Assembly: GCF_001870785.1 (NCBI RefSeq)
Contig: NZ_MOLV01000018.1
Coordinates: forward strand, 1-40,017
Source: Exiguobacterium sp. KRL4
GTDB lineage: Bacteria > Bacillota > Bacilli > Exiguobacteriales > Exiguobacteriaceae
DNA length: 40,017 nt
Direction of reading: 5' to 3'
In this document: positions 1 through 10,516 of the stretch, piece after piece
How the letters are laid out: each line of letters opens with the position of its first letter
How positions within the stretch are numbered: the stretch's first letter is position 1
The notes under the pieces: generated by a model
What the model saw: the letters and a program-made list of their open reading frames with translations, nothing else
Told to the model about the DNA's origin: nothing
The model's database searches: none
Made by a program: the position numbers and the translations under genes

Positions 1-21
1 GATAGGACGTTGCCAGGCAAA

Positions 22-62
22 CGGTGGTTCTGGAGCATACGCTCAAGGGCCGCCGCTTTTTT
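22..62 (+). terminator. Intrinsic terminator of the upstream gene
   Basis: Bases 22-36 pair with 41-55 (inner GAGC/GCTC, one G-A mismatch, then T-A, G-C and G-U pairs) around an ATAC loop. A run of T follows at 57-62. This would end a transcript entering from the left, so yebG probably starts a new unit or is reached by read-through. No convincing coding sequence is seen in 1-100. Confidence 0.7.
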
Positions 63-115
63 ATGGACTTTTTTTGGTTTTTTCATATATATAATAAGGA
101 AGGAACGTGATACTC

Positions 116-322
116 ATGGCAAAAAAACAAAAAATGCGCGTCATGGTCGAAGAAAATGAAACGATCAGTGCCTGTCTCGATCGGATTGATGCCATGGGTT
201 ATCGTCCGACCGTCCGGCGGGAAGAACCGATTTTTGGACTCGATGCCAACGGTGAACCGTATCCGATTCGCCAGCAAATTGTTTTTGATTGTAAGCCGAA
301 AATCGAATCCGATAAAATATGA
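116..322 (+). CDS. yebG: NETI motif-containing small protein (YebG family)
   Basis: A 68-residue protein carrying the family's ENETI motif near residue 14, followed by a conserved pattern ending in REEPIF and a C-terminal QIVFDCKPK. The family has no established function. In Bacillus subtilis yebG lies directly upstream of the pur operon, as here, and that synteny supports the name. A GTG at 107 is also in frame, but AGGAAGGA at 97-104 is only two bases from it and is better spaced for the ATG at 116. The protein is small, charged and has no signal peptide or membrane segment. It has its own terminator and is not part of the pur transcript. Confidence 0.82.
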   Translation: MAKKQKMRVMVEENETISACLDRIDAMGYRPTVRREEPIFGLDANGEPYPIRQQIVFDCKPKIESDKI

Positions 323-330
323 ATTTTTCT

Positions 331-370
331 AAAAGACCATCGTTTCTTTAATGAAACCGTGGTCTTTTTT
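331..370 (+). terminator. Terminator after yebG
   Basis: AAGACCATCGTTTC pairs with GAAACCGTGGTCTT (one mismatch, one wobble) around a short A/T loop. TTTTTT follows. It separates yebG from the pur control region. Confidence 0.85.
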
Positions 371-449
371 GTGTGATCTGACTTTTTCAAAGAGGACAGA
401 CCTTTAAAATTCCGAATGGGACACAAATTAAAAGGAATATTTCTGCTAT

Positions 450-462
450 AAAACCGAACGAT
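450..462 (+). promoter_or_regulatory. PurR box 1 (PurBox-like)
   Basis: AAAACCGAACGAT matches the Bacillus PurBox pattern AWWWCCGAACWWT at all but one position. It lies about 34 bases upstream of the predicted -35 of the pur promoter. It is paired with an inverted second box 18 bases downstream, the arrangement known for PurR operators. PurR itself is not in the window. Confidence 0.65.
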
Positions 463-480
463 GAATTTTCAGACAATTAA

Positions 481-493
481 ATTGTTCGCCTTT
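481..493 (-). promoter_or_regulatory. PurR box 2 (inverted)
   Basis: ATTGTTCGCCTTT is the reverse-orientation PurBox with one mismatch in the conserved core (GTTCGC for GTTCGG). With box 1 it forms an inverted pair separated by 18 bases. It abuts the -35 element, consistent with PRPP-relieved repression of transcription initiation. Confidence 0.6.
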
Positions 494-495
494 GG

Positions 496-525
496 TTGAC
501 GAATCGAGTTCAGTCTTGTTAAGAT
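496..525 (+). promoter_or_regulatory. pur operon sigma-A promoter
   Basis: TTGACG at 496-501 and TAAGAT at 520-525 are separated by 18 bases, predicting a start near 532. This sits just before the riboswitch aptamer, so the aptamer would be near the 5' end of the leader RNA. Confidence 0.6.
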
Positions 526-544
526 GAAGGCGTGATAGGAAGAT

Positions 545-706
545 TGAATATAACACCTCGTATAATAGCAGGGATATGGCTTGCAAGTTTCTACCCGACG
601 ACCCTAAATCGTTGGACTATGGGGTATATGGATGTTCGTCGATGATTCTTTGGCGTACCTTTTTATACCCTAAGCCACCCTTTTAGACGTGGTTTGGGCT
701 TTTTTT
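545..706 (+). promoter_or_regulatory. Guanine-class purine riboswitch with terminator
   Basis: The aptamer (about 547-628) has the conserved purine-riboswitch blocks CTCGTATAATA (557-567), ATATGG (574-579), GTTTCTACC (587-595) and CTAAA then GGACTATG. The base that reads the ligand is C in GGACTATG, which predicts guanine or hypoxanthine rather than adenine. The expression platform is visible. Bases 622-628, part of the 3' P1 strand, pair perfectly with 664-670. That helix excludes a terminator whose arms are 667-678 and 689-700, with T at 701-706. Ligand binding would hold P1, free the terminator arm and stop transcription before purE. This is the known logic of the Bacillus pur leader. Confidence 0.93.
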
Positions 707-728
707 ATGCAAAAAGGAGGAGACGAAG

Positions 729-1220
729 ATGAGTAAGGTGGAAATCGGAGTCATCATGGGCAGTCAATCGGATTGGGTGACCATGCAGAAAACGTGTGAT
801 GTACTGGATCAGTTGGATATTGCCTATGAAAAGAAAGTTGTGTCGGCACACCGGACACCTGACTTAATGTTTCGGTATGCGGAATCTGCTCGGGAACGAG
901 GATTAAAAGTCATCATTGCCGGTGCAGGCGGAGCAGCCCATCTTCCGGGAATGGTTGCTGCAAAGACGACATTACCGGTAATCGGTGTCCCAATTCAAAG
1001 CAAAGCACTTCAAGGCATCGATTCCTTACTCTCAATCGTCCAAATGCCCGGTGGTGTTCCAGTCGCGACGGTTGCGATCGGTGACGCTGGAGCAAAAAAT
1101 GCGGGTTTACTTGCTGCTCAGATTCTTGGAACGGTCGACGAACGGATTGCCCGAGCTTTAGACCATATGCGGGTCGAACTAGAAGGAGATGTCATCGCTT
1201 CCGAGGTGCATCTGACATGA
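729..1220 (+). CDS. purE: N5-carboxyaminoimidazole ribonucleotide mutase PurE
   Basis: The 163-residue cytosolic enzyme converts N5-CAIR to CAIR in IMP synthesis. The N-terminus has the nucleotide-binding GSQSDW motif (residues 11-16), then SAHRTP with the conserved His41, then the glycine-rich [11 protein letters not shown] segment. Length and motifs fit class I PurE, which works with PurK encoded next. The start is well set: AAAGGAGG at 713-720 lies 8 bases before the ATG, directly behind the riboswitch terminator. The stop overlaps the purK start by 4 bases. No irregularities are seen. Confidence 0.97.
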   Translation: MSKVEIGVIMGSQSDWVTMQKTCDVLDQLDIAYEKKVVSAHRTPDLMFRYAESARERGLKVIIAGAGGAAHLPGMVAAKTTLPVIGVPIQSKALQGIDSLLSIVQMPGGVPVATVAIGDAGAKNAGLLAAQILGTVDERIARALDHMRVELEGDVIASEVHLT

Positions 1221-2320
1221 AACGGATTGGTATCTTAGGTGGAGGACAACTAGGTCGGATGATGGCTTTATCTGCACGGCAAATGGGCTATTCGCTCATC
1301 ACGCTTGATCCAACTGAAAACGCACCGTGTGCGCAAGTAGCGGATCAACAGATTCAAGCACCGTTTACGGACGTCGAGGTAGCGAAACGACTTGCCGCCG
1401 AATCAGATGTCGTGACCTATGAGTTTGAGAATATCTCACACGAAGTAGCGGAAGCAATCGGCAATAAACTGATTCACGGGACAGAACTTTTGTTTCGGAC
1501 CCAACACCGGATTCGGGAGAAAGAACTGATTGAACAGCTTGGTTACAAGGTAGCGCCTTACCAGGCAGTTCAGACAAGCGAAGATCTCCTTGAAGCCAAA
1601 CAGCAGTTAGGTCTCCCGTTCGTCTTGAAAACAGCACGCTTTGGTTACGATGGGAAAGGACAGACGGTCATTCGAACAGAGCTGGATTTACAAACAGCGA
1701 TGAAGACCTTTGAGGCAACCGAGTATGTTGCAGAAAAATGGTTGCCGTTTGATCAAGAAATCTCCATCATTGTCGCGCGAAGTGAGCGGGACACAAAAGT
1801 GTTCCCAGTTAGTGAAAATATCCATCAAGACAACATCCTGCATCTGTCGATCGTACCGGCACGCATCTCAAAAGACTTGGAACAACAAGCGATTGACCTG
1901 GCGAAACGTCTCGCAAACGATGTCGATTTGATTGGCACACTGGCAATCGAACTGTTCGTCGTCGGTTCCGAACTGATTGTCAACGAACTGGCGCCGCGCC
2001 CGCACAACTCGGGTCATTATTCGATTGATGCGTGCGAGACGTCACAGTTCGAACAGCACATTCGGGCCATCTGCGGACTGCCGCTTGGCGATACCCGCTT
2101 GACGACACCGGTCGTCATGGCGAACATCCTAGGTCAACATATCACAGCATTAGACGAGGCATTACCGATGTTATCCTCGCGGACGAAAGTCCATTTATAC
2201 GGAAAACAGGACGCGAAACCGGGGCGGAAGATGGGGCATCTAAACATCTTGGCTGATTCGGTCGAAGAAGCGTTAGCCGAAGTTGCGCGCCTGCAGATAT
2301 GGAAGGAGACGGTTAGATGA
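1217..2320 (+). CDS. purK: N5-carboxyaminoimidazole ribonucleotide synthase PurK
   Basis: This 367-residue ATP-grasp enzyme makes N5-CAIR from AIR, bicarbonate and ATP, feeding PurE. The N-terminal GGGQLGRMM (residues 8-16) is the family's Rossmann-like start. The central ATP-grasp part includes GYDGKGQ, and [18 protein letters not shown] carries metal and active-site residues. The ATG overlaps the purE stop by 4 bases and the gene ends in a 4-base overlap with purB, indicating translational coupling. Length is normal for the family. Confidence 0.97.
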   Translation: MKRIGILGGGQLGRMMALSARQMGYSLITLDPTENAPCAQVADQQIQAPFTDVEVAKRLAAESDVVTYEFENISHEVAEAIGNKLIHGTELLFRTQHRIREKELIEQLGYKVAPYQAVQTSEDLLEAKQQLGLPFVLKTARFGYDGKGQTVIRTELDLQTAMKTFEATEYVAEKWLPFDQEISIIVARSERDTKVFPVSENIHQDNILHLSIVPARISKDLEQQAIDLAKRLANDVDLIGTLAIELFVVGSELIVNELAPRPHNSGHYSIDACETSQFEQHIRAICGLPLGDTRLTTPVVMANILGQHITALDEALPMLSSRTKVHLYGKQDAKPGRKMGHLNILADSVEEALAEVARLQIWKETVR

Positions 2321-3612
2321 TCGAACGCTATACACGTCCTGAAATGAAAGCGATCTGGACAGAACAGAACAAATTCGAAGCCTGGTTGAAAGTTGAGATT
2401 TTAGCATGTGAAGCCTGGAGTGAACTGGAAGTGATCCCAAAAGAAGACGTCCAGTTGCTTTGGGAAAATGCTTCGTTTGATGTCAATCGAATCAATGAGA
2501 TCGAACAAGAGACACGCCACGACGTCATCGCCTTTACACGTGCTGTATCGGAGACACTTGGTGAAGAACGCAAATGGGTTCATTACGGTCTGACGTCAAC
2601 CGACGTCGTTGATACGGCGTTATCGTATCTCTTGAAACAAGCGAATGACATCTTAGCGGCGGATCTCGATCGTTTCATTGAGATTTTAAAGGTCAAAGCA
2701 AATGAACATAAATATACGGTCATGATGGGACGTACACACGGCGTACACGCTGAACCGACGACGTTTGGTCTGAAGCTCGCCCTTTGGTACGAAGAAATGA
2801 AACGCAATAAGGTCCGGTTCGAGGCAGCACGTGAAACGGTCGAATACGGCAAGATGTCGGGGGCGGTCGGAACGTTTGCGAATATCGATCCGTTCATCGA
2901 AAAATATGTCTGTGAGAAGCTTGGTACGAAACCGGCACCGGTCTCGACGCAAACCCTGCAACGCGATCGTCATGCCCACTACATGTCGACGATCGCTTTG
3001 ATTGCGACATCGATTGAAAAGATGGCGACGGAAATCCGTGGTCTTCAAAAAACGGAGACCCGTGAAGTCGAAGAATTCTTCGCTAAAGGTCAAAAGGGAT
3101 CGTCGGCGATGCCGCATAAACGTAATCCAATCGGTTCGGAGAACATGACGGGTCTTGCCCGTGTCATCCGCGGCCATATGGTGACAGCGTACGAAAACGT
3201 TTCGCTGTGGCATGAACGGGATATCTCGCACTCGTCTGCGGAACGGATCATTCTGCCGGATGCGACGGGATTACTCAACTACATGTTGAACCGGTTCGGC
3301 AACATCATCAAAAATCTGACGGTGTTCCCGGAAAATATGAAACGCAACATGGACCGGACGTTTGGTGTCATCTTCTCCGGTCACGTCTTACTCGCTTTGA
3401 TCGAAAAAGGCTGGTCACGTGAAGCGGCCTACGACTTCGTTCAACCACGGGCGATGCAGGCATGGGAAGAACAAATCATGTTCCGTGATGTCTTATGGCA
3501 GGAAGCGGACATTCAACAACTCTTTACAGAAGAAGAACTCGATGCTTGTTTTGATCCAACGTATCATACGAGCCGAGTGGATGAAATCTTTGAACGGTGT
3601 GGCTTGAACTAA
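2317..3612 (+). CDS. purB: Adenylosuccinate lyase PurB
   Basis: The 431-residue fumarase/aspartase-superfamily enzyme acts twice in purine synthesis: it cleaves SAICAR to AICAR and adenylosuccinate to AMP. The superfamily signature [11 protein letters not shown] lies near residues 261-270 on the flexible catalytic loop. TSTDVVDT and [10 protein letters not shown] are further conserved substrate-binding blocks. The start overlaps purK by 4 bases. Length agrees with the Bacillus enzyme. It is followed by the only sizeable gap of the operon's first half, which holds a perfect hairpin. Confidence 0.97.
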   Translation: MIERYTRPEMKAIWTEQNKFEAWLKVEILACEAWSELEVIPKEDVQLLWENASFDVNRINEIEQETRHDVIAFTRAVSETLGEERKWVHYGLTSTDVVDTALSYLLKQANDILAADLDRFIEILKVKANEHKYTVMMGRTHGVHAEPTTFGLKLALWYEEMKRNKVRFEAARETVEYGKMSGAVGTFANIDPFIEKYVCEKLGTKPAPVSTQTLQRDRHAHYMSTIALIATSIEKMATEIRGLQKTETREVEEFFAKGQKGSSAMPHKRNPIGSENMTGLARVIRGHMVTAYENVSLWHERDISHSSAERIILPDATGLLNYMLNRFGNIIKNLTVFPENMKRNMDRTFGVIFSGHVLLALIEKGWSREAAYDFVQPRAMQAWEEQIMFRDVLWQEADIQQLFTEEELDACFDPTYHTSRVDEIFERCGLN

Positions 3613-3621
3613 TCAACCTGG

Positions 3622-3642
3622 GACGGGAGCACGGCTCCCGTC
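3622..3642 (+). other. Perfect hairpin in the purB-purC gap
   Basis: GACGGGAGC (3622-3630) and GCTCCCGTC (3634-3642) form a 9-bp perfect stem with a 3-base loop. No T tract follows, so it is not a standard terminator. It may act as an mRNA-stability or processing element, or pause polymerase inside the operon. That role is inference. Confidence 0.6.
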
Positions 3643-3672
3643 TACATCTTAGGATCATGGGGGACGAAATCG

Positions 3673-4380
3673 ATGCAACCACTTTATGAAGGCAAGGCGA
3701 AACGGTTATACACGACGCAGGAGCAGGATGTGCTCCGCATCGTCTACAAAGACGAGGCAACAGCATTTAATGGAGAGAAGAAGGCAGAGTTTGCCGGTAA
3801 AGGAGAACTCAACAACCGCTTGACGAGCCATTTTTTTGAAGTTCTCGCAGCGGCTGGAATTCCGACCCACTTCATTGAACGAACATCGGAGCGCGAACAG
3901 CTCGTACGTCGTGTCACGATCATTCCACTGGAGGTCGTCGTTCGAAACGTCGTCGCCGGCAGTCTCAGTAAACGGCTTGGCATCGAAGAAGGAACGGTCC
4001 TCGAGACGCCGATTGTCGAGTTTTATTATAAGGATGACAGCTTAGGTGATCCACTTGTCACCCCTGCACACATCAATTTACTGAAGATTGCGACTACGGA
4101 AGAACTTTTATTGCTCGAACAGGAAGCACATCGTGTCAATGACGTCTTACGTCCCTACTTTGATAACAAGGGCATCACACTCGTTGATTTTAAACTGGAA
4201 TACGGTAAAACACCGGCCGGCGAAGTTCTGCTGGCGGACGAAATCTCACCGGACACATGCCGGTTATGGGATAAGGAAACGGGCGAACACCTCGACAAAG
4301 ATGTTTTTCGCCGCAATATCGGATCACTCATCGACACGTACCAAACACTATTCAATCGCCTAGGGGGAAACGGACAATGA
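3673..4380 (+). CDS. purC: SAICAR synthase PurC
   Basis: This 235-residue enzyme ligates aspartate to CAIR using ATP, giving SAICAR, the substrate of PurB. It starts YEGKAKRLY, the conserved nucleotide-binding N-terminus, and carries the SAICAR synthetase signature LVDFKLEYGK near residue 173 plus DEISPDTCRLWD. A GGGGG ribosome binding site lies at 3658-3663. The gene overlaps purS by 4 bases. Length is typical of bacterial PurC. Confidence 0.97.
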   Translation: MQPLYEGKAKRLYTTQEQDVLRIVYKDEATAFNGEKKAEFAGKGELNNRLTSHFFEVLAAAGIPTHFIERTSEREQLVRRVTIIPLEVVVRNVVAGSLSKRLGIEEGTVLETPIVEFYYKDDSLGDPLVTPAHINLLKIATTEELLLLEQEAHRVNDVLRPYFDNKGITLVDFKLEYGKTPAGEVLLADEISPDTCRLWDKETGEHLDKDVFRRNIGSLIDTYQTLFNRLGGNGQ

Positions 4381-4625
4381 AAAAGGTTACAGTAGCGATC
4401 GCATTACGGGAAAGTATTTTAGATCCACAAGGTGTCGCGGTCAAAGGCGGTCTTGCCCAGCTTGGTTTTGCAGGTGTCGAAGAAGTTCGGATCGGTAAAC
4501 GGATCGAGTTGCTCGTTGCGGACGAAACAACGGACACGATGATTCATGAGATGTGTCAGAAACTGCTCGTCAACACCGTGATGGAAGATTACCGTTTTGA
4601 CGTAGAAGAGGTGACGACCGTATGA
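4377..4625 (+). CDS. purS: FGAM synthase subunit PurS
   Basis: The 82-residue PurS is the small structural subunit that bridges PurQ and PurL in the three-part formylglycinamidine ribonucleotide synthase of Gram-positive bacteria and archaea. The sequence opens with a beta strand ([18 protein letters not shown]), as in the family. It lies between purC and purQ with 4-base overlaps on both sides, the expected place. Separate purS and purQ genes match the short PurL type encoded next. Confidence 0.96.
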   Translation: MKKVTVAIALRESILDPQGVAVKGGLAQLGFAGVEEVRIGKRIELLVADETTDTMIHEMCQKLLVNTVMEDYRFDVEEVTTV

Positions 4626-5305
4626 AGTTTGCCGTCATCGTCTTTCCCGGATCGAACTGTGATTTAGATATGTATCATGCTGTCAAAGACGCACTCGGCG
4701 AAGAAGCGGACTACGTCTTCCATACAGAAACGTCCCTTGAAGGATACGACGGCGTCTTGTTACCAGGCGGCTTTTCCTACGGCGACTATCTCCGGTGTGG
4801 AGCGATCGCTCAGTTCTCACCGATCATGGAGGAAGTGAAACGCTTTGCGGCAGAAGGCAAAACGGTCCTCGGCGTCTGCAACGGATTCCAAATTCTTGTT
4901 GAAGCGGGGCTTCTCCCGGGTGTCTTGCACCGCAATACGGGACTGAAGTTCATGTGCCGGACGGTTGAACTGAAGGTCGAAAACAATGAGACTCGTTTTA
5001 CATCCGACTATGCAGCGCAAGAAACGATTACGATTCCAATCGCACACGGAGAAGGCAACTATTACTGTGACGATGCGACGTATGCGATGTTACAGACGAA
5101 CCGACAAATTGCCTTTACGTATACCGATAACCCGAACGGATCACGCGGCGATATCGCCGGCATCACGAATAAAGCCGGGAACGTTCTCGGCATGATGCCA
5201 CACCCGGAACGGGCAGTTGAGCTGCTGACCGGCGGAACTGATGGACTTAAGTTATTCACTTCACTCGTCAAACAGGGGGCACATCATGTTAAAACAACAG
5301 TCTGA
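4622..5305 (+). CDS. purQ: FGAM synthase glutaminase subunit PurQ
   Basis: This 227-residue class I glutamine amidotransferase releases ammonia from glutamine for PurL. The nucleophile is Cys86 in GVCNGFQ. The other catalytic residues are His194 and Glu196 in [10 protein letters not shown]. The N-terminal PGSNCD block is typical. It overlaps purS by 4 bases and runs 20 bases into purL, so PurQ and PurL are made at coupled levels. Length is normal. Confidence 0.97.
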   Translation: MKFAVIVFPGSNCDLDMYHAVKDALGEEADYVFHTETSLEGYDGVLLPGGFSYGDYLRCGAIAQFSPIMEEVKRFAAEGKTVLGVCNGFQILVEAGLLPGVLHRNTGLKFMCRTVELKVENNETRFTSDYAAQETITIPIAHGEGNYYCDDATYAMLQTNRQIAFTYTDNPNGSRGDIAGITNKAGNVLGMMPHPERAVELLTGGTDGLKLFTSLVKQGAHHVKTTV

Positions 5306-7505
5306 ACCAACGATGGAGCAAATTCAGGAACAACGGATCTACGCAACGATGGGACTGAGCGACGCGGAATATGAGATGGTCGTCAACTTACTCGGACGCC
5401 AACCGAACTACACAGAAATCGGATTGTTTTCCGTCATGTGGTCGGAGCACTGTTCGTACAAGACGTCGAAGCCGGTCTTACGTCAGTTTCCGACGACAGG
5501 TCCACGCGTCCTGCAAGGTCCGGGTGAAGGAGCCGGTGTCGTCGACATCGGGGATAATCAAGCCGTCGTCTTTAAAATCGAGAGTCACAACCATCCGTCA
5601 GCCGTCGAACCGTACCAAGGGGCAGCGACCGGTGTCGGTGGCATCATTCGCGATATCTTTTCGATGGGAGCCCGTCCGGTCGCCTTGATGAACTCGCTTC
5701 GTTTTGGACACCTCGGTACACCGCGTGTCAATCAACTGTTTGAACAAGTGGTCGCTGGAATTGCCGGATACGGGAACTGTGTCGGAATTCCGACAATCGG
5801 AGGAGAAGTCGGTTTTGATCATTCGTATGAGGGCAACCCGCTTGTCAATGCGATGTGTATCGGCTTGATCAATCATGAAGACATTCAAAAGGGTCTCGCC
5901 AAAGGGGCGGGGAACTCGGTCATGTACGTCGGAGCCGCAACCGGACGCGACGGTATTCACGGGGCGACCTTTGCCTCAGAGGATCTTGGGGAAGATACGG
6001 AAGCAAAACGTCCAGCCGTTCAGGTCGGAGATCCATTCATGGAGAAACTCTTGATCGAAGCGTGTCTTGAAATCGTCGGTCATCCGGCGCTTGTCGGGAT
6101 GCAGGATATGGGAGCTGCCGGACTGACCTCGTCGTCAGCCGAGATGGCGTCAAAAGCCGGTATGGGGATCGAGATGCATCTCGATGACGTGCCGCAACGG
6201 GAAACCGGGATGACGGCATACGAAATGATGTTATCCGAGTCGCAAGAACGGATGTTGCTTGTCGTCGAACGCGGACGCGAAGCAGAAATCGAAGCGATCG
6301 TCAGCAAATGGGGACTGCATGCGGTGCATGTCGGAGAAGTCATCGATGAAAAAGTGCTTCGTCTCGTGCACCACGGTAAGATCGTGGCGGAAGTTCCGGT
6401 TGATGCCTTGGCAGAAGAAGCACCGGTCTATAATAAACCATCCCGTGTCCCGGCGTACTATGAAGCGTTTCAGGCGATGGACGAAACATTGCCGGTCGTC
6501 GAAGATGTCGTTGAAACATGGCGGGCACTTCTCAAACAACCGACGATTGCTTCAAAACGTTGGGTCTACGATCAATACGATCACATGGTTCAAACGTCAA
6601 CGGTCGTCGCACCGGGTTCTGATGCAGCCGTCATCCGGGTTCGCGGAACGAACAAAGCACTCGCGATGACGACAGACTGCAACAGCCGTTTTGTTTACCT
6701 TGATCCATTCGTCGGTGGACAGATTGCTGTCGCCGAAGCCGCCCGCAACATCGTTGCCAGCGGTGCAACACCACTCGCGATCACCGACTGCCTAAACTTC
6801 GGAAACCCGGATAAACCGGAAGGTTTCTGGCAACTGCAACAAGCGACGGCAGGAATGGCAGAAGCGTGCCGCGTGCTTGAGACACCGGTCATTGGCGGAA
6901 ACGTCTCGCTCTATAATGAATCAGCCGGAAAGGCCGTTCATCCGACGCCAGTCGTCGGGATGGTTGGTCTTCATGAACAGACGGAGTGGATTACGACACA
7001 ACACGTCAAGCAAGCAGGTGATGCGGTATACATTCTCGGTGAGACGTTACCTGAGTTTGGTGGAAGTGAACTCCAATACATGCAATTTGAGAAGTCCTTT
7101 GGTAAAGCACCGCAGATTGATTTAGCGCTCGAACAAAAACGACTTCTGGCATTACAAGCTACGGTTCAAGCGGGACTTGTCACGGCAATTCATGACGTGG
7201 CAGAAGGCGGTCTCGCTGTTGCACTTGCTGAGATGACGTTCGGGACGACACTTGGTCTTGACGTGACATTTGACGGTCCAGCCCTTCATCTGTTCAGTGA
7301 ATCGCAATCACGTTTTGTCGTGACGGTGAAGCCGGAGAATGAAGCGGCCTTCGTCAAGCAGACAGGTGCTCACAGATTAGGAACGGTCACGGATCAAGAC
7401 TTACTGCAAATCAAGACTAACGATACACTCATCGAAGCGACACGTTCGACACTGCAAGCCGACTGGGAAGGGGCGATCGCGTGTTATATGACATCAAAGG
7501 ATTAA
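5286..7505 (+). CDS. purL: FGAM synthase subunit PurL (small type)
   Basis: This 739-residue ATP-dependent subunit converts FGAR and ammonia to FGAM. The short length is that of the PurSQL complex rather than the ~1300-residue fused enzyme. Conserved blocks include [14 protein letters not shown] with the catalytic His, [12 protein letters not shown], and the repeated AIRS-like ATP folds, with [10 protein letters not shown] in the second half. An upstream in-frame ATG exists at 5241, but CAGGGGG at 5272-5279 places the real start at 5286, inside the end of purQ. The 3' end overlaps purF by 25 bases. Confidence 0.96.
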   Translation: MLKQQSEPTMEQIQEQRIYATMGLSDAEYEMVVNLLGRQPNYTEIGLFSVMWSEHCSYKTSKPVLRQFPTTGPRVLQGPGEGAGVVDIGDNQAVVFKIESHNHPSAVEPYQGAATGVGGIIRDIFSMGARPVALMNSLRFGHLGTPRVNQLFEQVVAGIAGYGNCVGIPTIGGEVGFDHSYEGNPLVNAMCIGLINHEDIQKGLAKGAGNSVMYVGAATGRDGIHGATFASEDLGEDTEAKRPAVQVGDPFMEKLLIEACLEIVGHPALVGMQDMGAAGLTSSSAEMASKAGMGIEMHLDDVPQRETGMTAYEMMLSESQERMLLVVERGREAEIEAIVSKWGLHAVHVGEVIDEKVLRLVHHGKIVAEVPVDALAEEAPVYNKPSRVPAYYEAFQAMDETLPVVEDVVETWRALLKQPTIASKRWVYDQYDHMVQTSTVVAPGSDAAVIRVRGTNKALAMTTDCNSRFVYLDPFVGGQIAVAEAARNIVASGATPLAITDCLNFGNPDKPEGFWQLQQATAGMAEACRVLETPVIGGNVSLYNESAGKAVHPTPVVGMVGLHEQTEWITTQHVKQAGDAVYILGETLPEFGGSELQYMQFEKSFGKAPQIDLALEQKRLLALQATVQAGLVTAIHDVAEGGLAVALAEMTFGTTLGLDVTFDGPALHLFSESQSRFVVTVKPENEAAFVKQTGAHRLGTVTDQDLLQIKTNDTLIEATRSTLQADWEGAIACYMTSKD

Positions 7506-8890
7506 ACGAAGAGTGTGGGGTATTCGGGATTTTCGGACAACCGGAAGCGGCGCAACTTGCGTATTACGGTCTCCACAGCCTGCAACACCGGGGACAGGAA
7601 GGGGCAGGAATCGTCGCAAGCGACGGTAAACTGCTTCTGCCGCACCGCGGACAAGGACTTGTCACGGAAGTCTTTTCACAGGAAACACTTGATTCCTTAT
7701 CGGGGCACCATGCCATCGGACATGTCCGCTATTCGACGGCCGGGGGAAATACACTCGAGAATACACAACCGCTCCATTTTAAATCACGGACCGGCGACTT
7801 GGCGCTTGCGCATAACGGAAATCTTGTCAACGCGGATTCGTTAAAACATTTACTCGAAGCGGAAGGCGCGATTTTCCAAACGACGAGTGATACGGAAGTT
7901 GTCGCTCATCTCGTCAAACGGAGTAAGTTACCGACGCTTGAAGACCGGATTGCCGATAGTCTGGCACGACTCGTCGGCGCATTCGCCTTCCTGTTTTTAA
8001 CGGAAGATACGTTGTACGTCGCCGTCGATCCACACGGTCTGCGTCCGTTGTCGCTCGGGAAAACACCGGACGGCGGGATCGTCTTTTCATCCGAGACGTG
8101 TGCGTTTGATATCGTCGGTGCGGAGTTCATTCGGGATATCGAGCCTGGGGAGCTCGTGACCATCACGACATCCGGCATGTCATCACGTCAGTATATGGAA
8201 CCACATGAGCGGGCGATGTGTTCGATGGAATACATCTACTTTTCCCGTCCCGATTCGATGATTGATGGGGTCAACGTCCATACGGCACGAAAAGCACTTG
8301 GTAAAAAGATGTTCGAAGAAGCACCGGTCGAGGCAGACGTCGTCACAGGTGTGCCCGATTCCAGTATCTCGGCAGCGATCGGTTACGCGGAAGCGAGCGG
8401 CATTCCGTATGAAATGGGATTGATCAAAAACCGTTACGTCGGTCGGACGTTCATCCAACCGTCGCAAGAATTACGCGAACGTGGCGTCAAAATGAAGTTG
8501 TCGGCCCTGCGTGGTGTCGTCAACGGCAAACGGGTCATCATGGTGGACGACTCAATCGTCCGCGGGACGACAAGCCGCCGTATTGTCGGCTTGTTACGGG
8601 AAGCCGGCGCAACCGAAGTCCACGTCCGCATCACGGCACCACCGATCACGAATCCGTGTTATTACGGCATCGATACTTCTTCAAAAGACGAATTGATTTC
8701 CGCCCGTTTGACACCCGGTGAAATTTGCCGGGAGATCGGTGCTGATTCACTTGAGTTTCTGTCTGTGACCGGGATGGTCCATGCGATCGACCGTCCGTTC
8801 GAAGGTCCGTTAAAGGGACAGTGTACGGCGTGTTTCACAGGCGAATATCCTACACCAATCGGTGAGTTAGAACTAGAAGCCAAACTTTGA
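7481..8890 (+). CDS. purF: Amidophosphoribosyltransferase PurF
   Basis: This 469-residue enzyme catalyses the committed step, making phosphoribosylamine from PRPP and glutamine. It starts with GTG behind GGAAGGGG. The first 11 residues look like the cleaved propeptide of the Bacillus enzyme, leaving Cys12 (CGVFGIF) as the N-terminal nucleophile. The PRPP loop reads [14 protein letters not shown]. Cysteines in AMCSMEY, TNPCYYG and GQCTACFTG are placed as the ligands of the oxygen-sensitive 4Fe-4S cluster known in the Bacillus enzyme. Its start lies 25 bases inside purL. Confidence 0.97.
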   Translation: MLYDIKGLNEECGVFGIFGQPEAAQLAYYGLHSLQHRGQEGAGIVASDGKLLLPHRGQGLVTEVFSQETLDSLSGHHAIGHVRYSTAGGNTLENTQPLHFKSRTGDLALAHNGNLVNADSLKHLLEAEGAIFQTTSDTEVVAHLVKRSKLPTLEDRIADSLARLVGAFAFLFLTEDTLYVAVDPHGLRPLSLGKTPDGGIVFSSETCAFDIVGAEFIRDIEPGELVTITTSGMSSRQYMEPHERAMCSMEYIYFSRPDSMIDGVNVHTARKALGKKMFEEAPVEADVVTGVPDSSISAAIGYAEASGIPYEMGLIKNRYVGRTFIQPSQELRERGVKMKLSALRGVVNGKRVIMVDDSIVRGTTSRRIVGLLREAGATEVHVRITAPPITNPCYYGIDTSSKDELISARLTPGEICREIGADSLEFLSVTGMVHAIDRPFEGPLKGQCTACFTGEYPTPIGELELEAKL

Positions 8891-8909
8891 ACAGATGGGG
8901 GAACAAAGC

Positions 8910-9944
8910 ATGAGCAAACAATACGAAGCAGCAGGTGTCAGCCTGACGGCAGGATACGAATCCGTTTCTCGAATGAAAAAACACGTTGCCCGTTCGATGC
9001 GTAAGGAAGTCATGACGGGACTCGGCAGTTTCGGTGCAATGTTCGACCTCAGTCAACTAAAGCTGAAAGAACCGGTCCTCGTCAGCGGCACGGACGGCGT
9101 CGGAACGAAGCTGAAGCTTGCCTTCGCCCTCGACCAGCACGATACGATCGGAATTGATTGTGTTGCGATGTGTGTCAATGACATCATCGTCCAAGGTGCG
9201 GAACCGCTCTATTTCCTCGATTACATCGCCCTCGGGAAAGCGGTTCCCGCTAAAATTGAACGGATCGTTGCCGGTGTTGCCGAAGGTTGTGTCCAGTCCG
9301 GTTGTACATTGATCGGCGGGGAAACGGCAGAAATGCCGGGTATGTATGCAGACGGTGAATACGACATCGCAGGATTTGCGGTTGGTGCCGTCGAAAAACA
9401 AAAATTGATCACAGGAGAACACGTTCAACCAGGCGACGTCATTTTAGGTCTCGCCTCGTCCGGTGTCCATTCGAATGGATTTTCACTTGTCCGGAAGATC
9501 GTCGCCGAAAGTGGTCTGCGGTACGAAGATGAGTTGATGATGTTCGGCAGTACAATCGGCAATACGTTACTGATGCCAACGCGGATTTATGTCGAAGCGG
9601 TCAAAGCGGCCCTCGAGACAGAAAAAATTCAGGCGATGGTCCATATTACCGGCGGCGGTTTTTACGAAAACGTTCCGCGTGTCCTTCCTGAAGGATGTGG
9701 TGCGACGTTTGACCCGAAAAAATGGCCGACGTTGCCGGTCTTCGATTGGCTCGAACAAGCCGGAAACGTACCACGTCACGACATGTACAATGTCTTTAAT
9801 ATGGGCATCGGCTACATGATGATCGTCAAACCGGAAGATGTCGATGCCGTCACGGCACGTCTTGCCCGTGAAAATGAGACGGTCTATACGATTGGGACAG
9901 TTACGGGTGAACCGGGCGTCCGCATCCATGGAGTCGATCAATGA
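8910..9944 (+). CDS. purM: Phosphoribosylformylglycinamidine cyclo-ligase PurM
   Basis: The 344-residue AIR synthetase closes the imidazole ring of [17 protein letters not shown] and [11 protein letters not shown] are conserved ATP and substrate blocks of the PurM/PurL superfamily. An in-frame ATG at 8895 would add five residues. The GGGGGAA at 8897-8903 instead serves the ATG at 8910, whose [10 protein letters not shown] start aligns with the Bacillus protein. The stop overlaps the purN start by 4 bases. Confidence 0.96.
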   Translation: MSKQYEAAGVSLTAGYESVSRMKKHVARSMRKEVMTGLGSFGAMFDLSQLKLKEPVLVSGTDGVGTKLKLAFALDQHDTIGIDCVAMCVNDIIVQGAEPLYFLDYIALGKAVPAKIERIVAGVAEGCVQSGCTLIGGETAEMPGMYADGEYDIAGFAVGAVEKQKLITGEHVQPGDVILGLASSGVHSNGFSLVRKIVAESGLRYEDELMMFGSTIGNTLLMPTRIYVEAVKAALETEKIQAMVHITGGGFYENVPRVLPEGCGATFDPKKWPTLPVFDWLEQAGNVPRHDMYNVFNMGIGYMMIVKPEDVDAVTARLARENETVYTIGTVTGEPGVRIHGVDQ

Positions 9945-10516
9945 AAATCGCCTGTTTTGCCTCGGGAAGTGGCAGTAATGTCGAAGCATTGTTCGAAGCG
10001 ATTGAAACAGGGCGTCTGCAGGCTACGATTGAACTCGTCGTCTGTGATCAAAAACAAGCAAAAGTGATTGAACGGGCCCGCAATTGGGGTTGCGATGTAT
10101 TTGTATTCACCGCAAAAGAGTATCCCGACAAACCGTCGTTCGAACGGGAAATCGTCGCAGAGTTAGAGAAACGGCACATCGAACGGATCATCCTCGCAGG
10201 ATACATGCGTCTGATTGGTGATGTCCTGCTGTCGCATTATTCAGGGCGGATCGTCAACATCCACCCGTCGTTGCTGCCGGCTTTTCCCGGAAAAGATGCA
10301 ATCGGCCAAGCATTTCGTGGCGGAGTCAAAATCACAGGTGTTACAATTCATATAGTCGATGAAGGGATGGACACAGGACCAATCATCGCACAAGAAGCGG
10401 TCCGGATTACAGAGAATATGACACGCGAGACGCTCCAGCAGGCGATTCAGCAAGTAGAGCATAGACTGTATCCGCAAGTCATCGAAGAGTGGATCAAAGA
10501 GGAGGCAAACGTATGA
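9941..10516 (+). CDS. purN: Phosphoribosylglycinamide formyltransferase PurN
   Basis: The 191-residue folate-dependent enzyme formylates GAR using 10-formyltetrahydrofolate. Catalytic Asn106 and His108 lie in [12 protein letters not shown], and [10 protein letters not shown] carries the conserved Asp. The N-terminal FASGSGSN is the phosphate-binding loop. It overlaps purM and purH by 4 bases each. Length is typical. No purT alternative is seen in the window. Confidence 0.97.
   Translation: MKIACFASGSGSNVEALFEAIETGRLQATIELVVCDQKQAKVIERARNWGCDVFVFTAKEYPDKPSFEREIVAELEKRHIERIILAGYMRLIGDVLLSHYSGRIVNIHPSLLPAFPGKDAIGQAFRGGVKITGVTIHIVDEGMDTGPIIAQEAVRITENMTRETLQQAIQQVEHRLYPQVIEEWIKEEANV

Noticed and set aside
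90-95. TATAAT as a promoter for yebG
   Set aside because: No -35 is present and the predicted start would fall inside the ribosome binding site.
1-100. Short open frames at the left edge as the tail of an upstream gene
   Set aside because: The stretch is taken up by a good terminator hairpin, and none of the frames resembles a known protein end.
2686-3231. Long antisense open frame opposite purB
   Set aside because: It is a shadow of the purB codon pattern with no RBS and no recognisable protein features; the same holds for other antisense frames over core genes.
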